A stretch of 6,257 nucleotides of DNA from Candidatus Aminicenantota bacterium (GTDB lineage Bacteria > Acidobacteriota > Aminicenantia > Aminicenantales > UBA4085), in the NCBI GenBank assembly GCA_003154255.1, contig PMCY01000205.1, positions 1 to 6,257 of the forward strand. The letters run 5' to 3'. How positions within the stretch are numbered: position 1 is the first letter of the stretch; each line of letters opens with the position of its first letter. The notes under the pieces were generated by a model that was given only the letters and a program-made list of their open reading frames with translations, had not been told where the DNA came from and searched no databases. Below, in pieces: positions 1 to 5,051 of this stretch. Both the position numbers and the translations under genes were made by a program.

Positions 1-499
1 GCACGGCGATCTTGAGGGATTTTTCGAAGGGGATCGGGACGAAGCTGTTGCCCGCGAACGGCTCGCCGCCCCAAAAGCCGCGCTTGGCATAGCTCGAAAG
101 TGGGGCGGGGAAGAGGGGATTCTTGCCCTTATAAAAATCGACTTCGTTGATTTCATAGCGCGGACGGGATTCGCCGTCGAAAGTGAATTTAAGCACGGCG
201 GCCGGGTCGAAGGCCGTGCCCCACAGGCTGCGGATGCAGCCCGGGCCGGCCGCGTCGAAGATGACATCATCGCCGTTTATGTCCTTATAGAGCGGCCAAT
301 CCGCGTCACCGTTGAGGCCCTTCTTGTTGTGGCTGGAGAACTGCTCCACCCTCACGCCGTCCGGCACGCGCAGGAGCCGCTCGAGCAGGGCATTAGCGGG
401 ACGGGGGCGAAATTTACTGTCCTGGGGACGCGCGGCGGAAGCGGCGGACGCGGCCAGGATGAGAACGAGAATCAGTGCCGATAGGAAGCGGTTGTTCAT
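1..499 (-). CDS. Secreted GH172 (DUF2961) family protein, N-terminal part (3' end outside window)
   Basis: Reading leftward from an ATG at 497-499, the frame stays open to the window edge and gives 166 residues. Residues 1-22 form a Sec signal peptide: a short Asn/Arg n-region, a Leu/Ile/Ala core, and a likely cut after ASAASA. Residues 79-92 (DVIFDAAGPGCIRSLW), 103-115 (LKFTFDGESRPRY) and 151-166 (NSFVPIPFEKSLKIAV) match, block for block, the first jelly-roll of the GH172 gene at 1274. That protein has RGPGAITRFW, VRFYFDGEARPRLEI and YPIPFGAALKITI at the same places. GH172 enzymes are exo-acting furanosidases or transglycosidases on fructofuranosides and D-arabinofuranosides. The catalytic half lies outside the window, so activity cannot be judged. 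No strong Shine-Dalgarno site precedes 499. An in-frame ATG at 625 would add 42 residues before the signal peptide, which is less likely. A promoter at 704-732 points at this gene. Confidence 0.85.
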   Translation of the reverse strand, partial: MNNRFLSALILVLILAASAASAARPQDSKFRPRPANALLERLLRVPDGVRVEQFSSHNKKGLNGDADWPLYKDINGDDVIFDAAGPGCIRSLWGTAFDPAAVLKFTFDGESRPRYEINEVDFYKGKNPLFPAPLSSYAKRGFWGGEPFAGNSFVPIPFEKSLKIAV

Positions 500-546
500 G
501 GCCGAATCTTGGTGAATTGAGGGCTTCGAGTCAAGGGGCCGGCTGA

Positions 547-556
547 ACCGATCGGT
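547..556. repeat. 10-bp perfect palindrome
   Basis: ACCGATCGGT is its own reverse complement and ends about 48 bp upstream of the GH172 start at 499. It could be a protein-binding dyad, but a 10-bp palindrome in GC-rich DNA can arise by chance and no second copy was noticed in the window. Confidence 0.3.
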
Positions 557-643
557 CCGGCGATTGGAAGACCAGACAGGCTTCGCCCAATGGCCTTTTG
601 AAACGGGGATCGATCTCTTGGACATGGATAGCGCCTTGACCCG

Positions 644-660
644 TTTTCTGGGACAGAAAA
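644..660. repeat. Inverted repeat, 7-bp arms, 3-nt loop
   Basis: TTTTCTG (644-650), loop GGA, CAGAAAA (654-660) form a perfect 7-bp AT-rich stem. The right arm merges into the A8 run at 657-664. In the leftward transcript the U8 run forms the 5' arm of this hairpin instead of trailing a hairpin, so it is not a standard terminator. It may be leader structure or an operator-like dyad. Confidence 0.4.
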
Positions 661-703
661 AAAAGAACCGGCCGTCGGCGAATCCCCTTGGAGTGATGAT
701 TTC

Positions 704-732
704 GTTATAAACCCCGCTCTCGGGCAAGTCAA
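704..732 (-). promoter_or_regulatory. Predicted sigma70-type promoter reading toward the GH172 gene at 499
   Basis: On the minus strand a -35 box TTGACT (727-732, five of six to consensus) is followed by a 17-nt spacer and a -10 box TATAAC (704-709, five of six). The -35 box contains the TGA stop codon of the response regulator gene. The expected transcript start is near 697, giving a leader of about 198 nt before the ATG at 499. The spacing and match are the best seen in the window, but this is a sequence prediction only. Confidence 0.55.
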
Positions 733-1112
733 AGAGCGGCTTGAATGCCCGGGAAGAGACGGTCCAGGGTATTTTTCAGCATTTCCCGGGAGATGGGTTT
801 TTCAAGAACGATGTCGGCGCCGCTGTTGCGGGCCTCGTTCTGAAAAGCGTAATTCTTGAGGGCGGTGATGATCACCAGCTTGACCCCGGCAAGCTCGGGA
901 TCGGCCTTGATCCTGGCACAGACGCCGAGTCCGTCGATGCGAGGGATCAGCAAATCGGTCACGACCAAGTCGGGTTTTTCACGGGAAACGCAATCCAGTC
1001 CGGAGGCGCCATCGGATGCCGAGACCACGTTGAATCCGGCGTCGGAGAGGAAGCGGGTCAGCATGGACACCGTCACCGTGTCATCATCGATCACGACCGC
1101 TTTTTTGGGCAT
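729..1112 (-). CDS. Single-domain (receiver-only) response regulator
   Basis: This 127-aa protein is essentially one CheY-like receiver domain. The acidic pair is D9/D10 (VVIDDD), the phospho-acceptor is D53 in LVVTDLLIP, the switch Thr is T83 in VIITA, and the conserved Lys-Pro is K105-P106 in LEKPI, so every residue needed for phosphotransfer is present. No DNA-binding or enzymatic output domain follows; the protein ends about 20 residues after the Lys. It should act in the cytoplasm by protein contact or as a phosphorelay intermediate. No histidine kinase is in the window. The start at 1112 is chosen because AAAAGGA lies 7 nt upstream and the receiver begins at once. A longer reading up to 1355 would run into the divergent gene. 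It is divergent from the GH172/C69 operon and upstream of the other GH172 gene on the same strand. Confidence 0.9.
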   Translation of the reverse strand: MPKKAVVIDDDTVTVSMLTRFLSDAGFNVVSASDGASGLDCVSREKPDLVVTDLLIPRIDGLGVCARIKADPELAGVKLVIITALKNYAFQNEARNSGADIVLEKPISREMLKNTLDRLFPGIQAAL

Positions 1113-1119
1113 GCGGCGA

Positions 1120-1126
1120 TCCTTTT
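1120..1126 (-). promoter_or_regulatory. Ribosome binding site of the response regulator
   Basis: AAAAGGA on the minus strand lies 7 nt before the ATG at 1112. It decides the start in favour of the 127-aa form over longer in-frame alternatives. Confidence 0.65.
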
Positions 1127-1139
1127 GAAGCCGGAGTCC

Positions 1140-1168
1140 ATTGTATAAGCCCGGACCGGCGGAGGCAA
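1140..1168 (-). promoter_or_regulatory. Predicted sigma70-type promoter of the response regulator
   Basis: On the minus strand TTGCCT (1163-1168, four of six to TTGACA), a 17-nt spacer and TACAAT (1140-1145, five of six to TATAAT) are followed by an expected start near 1133. That gives a leader of about 20 nt containing the AAAAGGA site. The position fits the gene exactly. Confidence 0.5.
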
Positions 1169-1211
1169 GAAAAATCGGCGGAATAAAAATACGGGCCGCT
1201 CCGAACGCGCG

Positions 1212-1241
1212 TTGCGCCGGGATTCCGAATTGGATTACCAT
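1212..1241 (+). promoter_or_regulatory. Weak candidate promoter of the GH172-C69 operon
   Basis: TTGCGC (1212-1217, four of six) and TACCAT (1236-1241, four of six) are separated by 18 nt and lie 32 bp before the GTG start. The location in the divergent gap is right, but both boxes are poor matches. A promoter must exist in or near 1113-1273, and this is only the best-looking one on the plus strand. Confidence 0.25.
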
Positions 1242-1264
1242 AGCCGGGAAATCAAAGTTTTGAC

Positions 1265-1270
1265 GAGGGA
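1265..1270 (+). promoter_or_regulatory. Ribosome binding site supporting a GTG start
   Basis: GAGGGA ends 3 nt before the GTG at 1274; its GAGG core is 5 nt away. The GTG is followed directly by a signal peptide, which supports it over the next in-frame ATG (residue 44), a start that would lose the export signal. Confidence 0.6.
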
Positions 1271-1273
1271 ATC

Positions 1274-3307
1274 GTGAATCGGATCCGGCGCGACGGTCCG
1301 GCGATTTGGCTGAGCGGGGTCTTCTTTCTGGCGGCCGTTCCCGCGGCAGCGGCAAAGGCCCCTGCGCCGACGGTCATTACAGTCCGGTCCCTGCTCAAAG
1401 AGATGGCCGATTTCGAAATCCTGGCTCAACGGCCTCGCCCGTTCTTCAAACAGGCCATGGCCAGCAGTTACAGCCGCGAGAGCCACAAAGGCGGCGAGGC
1501 CTGGTTCGACAATAGGGACGTCGGCCAATACGAACGGACAGAGATGAACGCCGGGCGGAAAGAGCACGTCCTGGCCGATCTCCGCGGACCCGGCGCGATC
1601 ACCCGTTTCTGGTCGGCCAACCCCGATCTGGCCAACGCGGTGCGGTTTTATTTCGACGGCGAAGCGCGCCCCCGCTTGGAGATTCCTCTGTCTTCGCTCT
1701 TCACCGGCCGGACGCCGCCCTGGGGACCTGAATTTTCATACATCAGCGGCACGGGCGGCAATCTCTACTATCCGATCCCTTTCGGCGCCGCGCTCAAGAT
1801 CACCATTGAGGAAAAAGACAGACCGGTCCGACTGTACTACGAGATCGGCCATCGCGCCTATCCGGAAGGGACGGTCGTCGAAACCTATGATCCCTCGCGG
1901 GCGTCGAACTGGGCGGGCGCGCAAGCCGAAACGGCCCGGGACTTCAGCCATCCCAAGCCCGCGGCCGCGCCCGCGGCGAAGCTTCAATCGGCGCGCCTGA
2001 TAATCGAACCCGGGAAGACGGCGGAATTCCCCGGATTGAAGGGGGAGCAGGCCGTCTATGAGTGGTCCGCCCGGATTTTGGAGACGCACGAAAGCCGGAA
2101 TTGGTCCGATCCGAAACGGCCTCACAACGCCTGGCGCAATTTGATCCTGGACATCGACTTCGACGGCCAACGAAGCATTTCCGTTCCGCTGGGGGACTTT
2201 TTCGGCTCGGCCCCGGGCGTCAATCCCTACGAGAACTTCTTTTTCGCCGTGGCCGCCGGCGGCACGATGACCAGCCGCCTGCTGATGCCGTTCAAGAAAG
2301 AAATGCGCTTGCGGTTGACGAATACGGGCCCGATCGCCTATTCGATCGAACTGAAGGTCCTGGCGGGGCCCCGGCTTTTCACCGAGGGCGCCTATCATCT
2401 GCGCGCTCAATGGGGGACCCTGACTCGAGACTCTTGGCCTTTTTTCGATGTGAATTTTCTGGACGCGAAGGGGGAGGGCAAGGTCGTCGGAACGGTCTAC
2501 CAAATTGCCAATCCGACCCTGATCTGGTGGGGCGAAGGCGACCAGAAGATCTTCGTCGACGGCGAGCCGTTTCCCAGCACGTTCGGGACGGGCACCGAGG
2601 ATGATTATGGGTTCGCCTATGGAGATAATCATCCCTTCGTCCGCCCCTTCCATGCCCAAACGCGGGTCGACGGCCCCTGGAGCGGGGGGCATATCAGCCT
2701 GAACCGCTGGTACGTTCTGGACGCCTTGCCGTACCGATCCGGCCTGCGCTTCGACGAAGAGATGTGGCATTGGATGCCCTGCCGCCCGACCTGGACGCAC
2801 GTCATTTATTGGTATGCCGCTCCGGGGACGCCGGGACCGCGGGCGGTTGATCGGACCAAACTGGCCCCGCGGGATCTGGGCATTCGCGAGGACATGCTTG
2901 AGCCGCTGGAAGGCGAGGCGCTCGGTCATGAGGAAACGGGCGGGGCGGCAAAAAAGGAGCGCCTGGCCAATTGCTCCGGAGCTGAGCATCTGGTCTGGCG
3001 CGGGGCCAAGCCCAGCGATAGGCTGACGGTCCATTTTCCCGTTCCCACGGCCGGCCGCTATTCCATCGAAATCAATCTTTGCATGTCGCCGGATTACGGC
3101 CGCTATCGCCTCCTGGTCAACGGCCGTCGGGCGCTCCCTTCGGTGGACGGCTATTCGCCGAAGCTTTTCTGGCAGCAGGCGCGTCTGGGCGTTTTTAACC
3201 TTCTCCAAGGCGACAACGTCCTGACGGCCGAGACGCTGGAGCCCAATGGGGCGGCCAAACCCGGCAATCTTTTCGGGCTTGATTACGTTTTCCTGATCAA
3301 AAAATAG
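1274..3307 (+). CDS. Secreted GH172 (DUF2961) glycoside hydrolase with duplicated jelly-roll and C-terminal beta-sandwich
   Basis: This 677-aa protein starts with GTG. Residues 1-27 are a signal peptide (Arg-rich start, hydrophobic core, AVPAAAA before the cut). Residues 33-200 hold the typical DUF2961 entry: ASSYSRE, a WFDNRDVGQY segment, DLRGPGAITRFW (102-113), a strand around FDGE (127-130) and YPIPF (166-170). Residues 240-365 repeat this unit, with LDIDFDGQ (292-299), PLGDFFG (305-311) and MPF (338-340). The catalytic part follows: HLRAQW (375-380), GEGDQKIFVDGE (420-431), then GTGTEDD with the conserved Glu E442. By alignment to the family consensus as I remember it, E496 (in RFDEEMW) is the likely partner Glu; that is inference. 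Residues 545-677 form a beta-rich appendix, perhaps carbohydrate-binding. Known GH172 members act on fructofuranosides or D-arabinofuranosides; the substrate here is unknown. It is co-transcribed with the C69 peptidase 10 nt downstream. Confidence 0.88.
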   Translation: MNRIRRDGPAIWLSGVFFLAAVPAAAAKAPAPTVITVRSLLKEMADFEILAQRPRPFFKQAMASSYSRESHKGGEAWFDNRDVGQYERTEMNAGRKEHVLADLRGPGAITRFWSANPDLANAVRFYFDGEARPRLEIPLSSLFTGRTPPWGPEFSYISGTGGNLYYPIPFGAALKITIEEKDRPVRLYYEIGHRAYPEGTVVETYDPSRASNWAGAQAETARDFSHPKPAAAPAAKLQSARLIIEPGKTAEFPGLKGEQAVYEWSARILETHESRNWSDPKRPHNAWRNLILDIDFDGQRSISVPLGDFFGSAPGVNPYENFFFAVAAGGTMTSRLLMPFKKEMRLRLTNTGPIAYSIELKVLAGPRLFTEGAYHLRAQWGTLTRDSWPFFDVNFLDAKGEGKVVGTVYQIANPTLIWWGEGDQKIFVDGEPFPSTFGTGTEDDYGFAYGDNHPFVRPFHAQTRVDGPWSGGHISLNRWYVLDALPYRSGLRFDEEMWHWMPCRPTWTHVIYWYAAPGTPGPRAVDRTKLAPRDLGIREDMLEPLEGEALGHEETGGAAKKERLANCSGAEHLVWRGAKPSDRLTVHFPVPTAGRYSIEINLCMSPDYGRYRLLVNGRRALPSVDGYSPKLFWQQARLGVFNLLQGDNVLTAETLEPNGAAKPGNLFGLDYVFLIKK

Positions 3308-3312
3308 GAGGG
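3306..3312 (+). promoter_or_regulatory. Strong ribosome binding site overlapping the upstream stop codon
   Basis: AGGAGGG lies 5 nt before the ATG at 3318 and shares two bases with the TAG stop of the GH172 gene (3305-3307). Ribosomes terminating on GH172 are therefore placed at the next start, which suggests translational coupling of the two enzymes. Confidence 0.8.
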
Positions 3313-3317
3313 CAGAC

Positions 3318-5018
3318 ATGGGTCCCGAAAATCGCGCGTCTTCATTCGAACCACGGCCGCATCATTTTGTCCTGGGGTTCTTGGCGGGGATTATCCTGGC
3401 GGCGGGTTTGGCCGCGGGGGAGGACGGCCGGGAGGGGTGCACCGTTATCGGCGTCGGGCGTCTGGCTTCGGTCGACGGCTCGGTTATCACCTCGCACACC
3501 GACTGCTGCAGCGAATGCCGGATCCAGATCGTCCCCGGCCGCACGTTTCCCAAAGGGTCCTTGGCTCCCGTCCATTGGGGAATGGTCTATTTCGGCGGCG
3601 ACGATGACCGCCGGGCCCTGCCTCTCGGTGATTTCGGCAAAGTGATCGGGCAGATCCCGCAGGTTGAAAAATCATACACGTACTTCCATACCGGCTATTC
3701 CCAAATGAACGAGCGGCAATTGGCCATCGGCGAGAGCACATGTTTGCAAAAGCCCGAGCTTGACGTGCCGTATGTCGAGGGCGTCACCCGCCAGATCATG
3801 ACCATCGAGCAAGCCCAGGTCTTTGCCCTGGAGCGCTGCACGAAGGCCCGCGAAGCCGTCCGGCTTATCGCTTCGCTGATCGAAAAATATGGATTCCTGC
3901 CCTCCTGCGGCGGATCGGAAGCCCTCTGCATCGCCGATCCGCGCGAGCTGTGGGTCCTGGAGATCTTCAGCGTCGGGCCGGAATGGACGCCCGAGAGCGG
4001 CAAGCCGGGAGCGATCTGGGCGGCCAGGCGCGTCCCGGATGACCACGTCGTCGTCATTTCCAATTATGTCCGCCAAAGGGAAATTGATCCCAAAAATCCG
4101 GACACACTGGTTTCGTCCAATTATATGAAGGAAGCGGTGGACCGCGGCTGGTACGATCCCCGGAGCGGCAAGCCTTTCATCTGGCAGGACGCCTACTCTC
4201 CCTCCATCAAGGAAGGCAATCTCAGCCGCCTCTGGCTCATCTACAGCACCATCGCTCCGTCGTGGAAGGCCTGGCCCAAGCGGGCCCTTACCGACGCCGC
4301 CGGGCCGGGCACGTTTTACGCCCAGCCCATCGAGGGCGCCGAGTTCTATCCGTTCTCGGTCAAGCCCGATAAAAAGCTGGGCGTTCGGGAGGTCCTGGCT
4401 TTCCAACGCTCGACATTTGAAAACACGATCTACGACATGACCCGCGATCCGTCCTGGCTCGTCTCGAACGGCGGGAAGCTGGAGAAGAGCATCATGGCCA
4501 CGCCGTTCCTGGCCCCGGAGATGGAGCGGGTCCTGCGCATCCGCCATCACCGGACGATCGCCACCGAGGGCTATGGCATGGTCGCCCAGCTGCGGTCCTG
4601 GCTGCCCGACGCCATTGGCGGTATCTATTGGTTCTACGTCGACAATCCTTTCGTCAGCGCCTATGTCCCTGTTTACGCCGGGGTCAAAGACGTGGCCGAT
4701 TCCTACAAGAATTACGACTTCGCCGCTTATAGCGAGAATTCGGCCCGTTGGGCGGTCGATTTCGTGGAGAAACTGATGCTCCTGCGCTGGCAGTCCGCGG
4801 TCAAGGATCTGCACGAAGCCCGGGATCCCGTCGAAGACGGTTTCTTTGCCGAACAGGCCGGAGTCGACGCCCGGGCCCAAGAGCTCCTGGCCAAGGACGT
4901 CACGGCGGCACTGAAATATCTGACCGACCTGACCGTCTCGCGGATGGAAAAGGTCGTCCGGCTCTTTCGTGAGCTGCGGAACAAGCTCCTGACCAAATAC
5001 TCCGGCGATTTCGTTTGA
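3318..5018 (+). CDS. Exported C69-family dipeptidase-like Ntn-hydrolase
   Basis: This 566-aa protein matches peptidase family C69 (PepD-type dipeptidases, clan PB). These make an N-terminal Cys nucleophile by removing a leader. A hydrophobic export segment covers residues 17-33, followed by a short polar stretch and C41 in GCTVIGVGRLASVDGSVITS, the family's nucleophile motif. The mature enzyme should therefore begin at C41. Further family-like blocks are ERQLAIGEST (132-141), then LPSCGGSEALCIADPRELWVLE (194-215, quoted as two blocks around residue 204), and AGPGTFYAQP in the middle. The C-terminal 90 residues are helical. The likely role is release of dipeptides or amino acids outside the cytoplasm. 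C41 is not in a lipobox (REGC), so a lipoprotein is unlikely. An odd cluster of Cys (C63, C64, C67) follows the nucleophile strand. The exact substrate cannot be read from sequence; acylase-like activity is possible within clan PB. Confidence 0.85.
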   Translation: MGPENRASSFEPRPHHFVLGFLAGIILAAGLAAGEDGREGCTVIGVGRLASVDGSVITSHTDCCSECRIQIVPGRTFPKGSLAPVHWGMVYFGGDDDRRALPLGDFGKVIGQIPQVEKSYTYFHTGYSQMNERQLAIGESTCLQKPELDVPYVEGVTRQIMTIEQAQVFALERCTKAREAVRLIASLIEKYGFLPSCGGSEALCIADPRELWVLEIFSVGPEWTPESGKPGAIWAARRVPDDHVVVISNYVRQREIDPKNPDTLVSSNYMKEAVDRGWYDPRSGKPFIWQDAYSPSIKEGNLSRLWLIYSTIAPSWKAWPKRALTDAAGPGTFYAQPIEGAEFYPFSVKPDKKLGVREVLAFQRSTFENTIYDMTRDPSWLVSNGGKLEKSIMATPFLAPEMERVLRIRHHRTIATEGYGMVAQLRSWLPDAIGGIYWFYVDNPFVSAYVPVYAGVKDVADSYKNYDFAAYSENSARWAVDFVEKLMLLRWQSAVKDLHEARDPVEDGFFAEQAGVDARAQELLAKDVTAALKYLTDLTVSRMEKVVRLFRELRNKLLTKYSGDFV

Positions 5019-5042
5019 TCCGACGCGGCCTTCGCCGTCGGA
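5019..5042. terminator. Hairpin between convergent genes, possible bidirectional terminator
   Basis: The 24 bases right after the C69 stop can fold as TCCGAC, a 2-nt bulge, GGC, loop CTTC, GCC, GTCGGA, giving 9 GC-rich base pairs. It sits in the 33-bp gap between convergent stop codons (5018 and 5052), where a shared terminator is expected. There is no T run on either side, so intrinsic termination would be weak; it could instead protect 3' ends. Confidence 0.4.
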
Positions 5043-5051
5043 CGCGCGCTC

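Larger units (their letters stand above)
500..728. other. Intergenic gap / probable 5' leader of the GH172 gene
   Basis: This 229-bp gap lies between two minus-strand genes. I see no gene with recognisable protein content on either strand. It contains an A8 run on the plus strand (657-664), which is T8 on the transcribed minus strand. It also has an inverted repeat with 7-bp arms at 644-660 and small perfect palindromes at 547-556 and 608-615. If the promoter at 704-732 is used, almost all of this gap is transcribed as a leader of about 198 nt. No known riboswitch class was recognised. Confidence 0.5.

Noticed and set aside
505..534. Promoter TTGACT-18-AAGATT giving a nearly leaderless GH172 transcript
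   Set aside because: The -35 is good, but the -10 matches only three of six positions; the promoter at 704-732 is much stronger.
655..682. Intrinsic terminator of the response regulator ending in T8
   Set aside because: The minus-strand T8 run follows GC-rich bases, but the best hairpin just upstream has only 3-4 pairs with a tiny loop, too weak to call.
496..732. 78-aa minus-strand frame in the 500-728 gap
   Set aside because: Its sequence has no recognisable motif, no Shine-Dalgarno was seen, and it overlaps the predicted promoter; it is better read as leader.
729..1355. Longer 208-aa form of the response regulator
   Set aside because: The extra 81 residues are Pro/Arg-rich without family similarity, would overlap the divergent GH172 gene, and the AAAAGGA site and the receiver both begin at 1112.
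1736..3319. 527-aa minus-strand open frame opposite the GH172 gene
   Set aside because: It is an antisense shadow in GC-rich DNA: low-complexity Arg/Gly/Pro/Asp content, no recognisable domain, and the plus strand encodes a clear enzyme over the same bases.
3429..3440. Lipoprotein signal at C41 of the C69 protein
   Set aside because: The residues before the Cys are R-E-G, not a lipobox, and the Cys begins the family's N-terminal nucleophile motif.
3672..4880. 402-aa minus-strand open frame opposite the C69 gene
   Set aside because: It has no domain, an atypical composition, and lies wholly inside a well-supported plus-strand gene.
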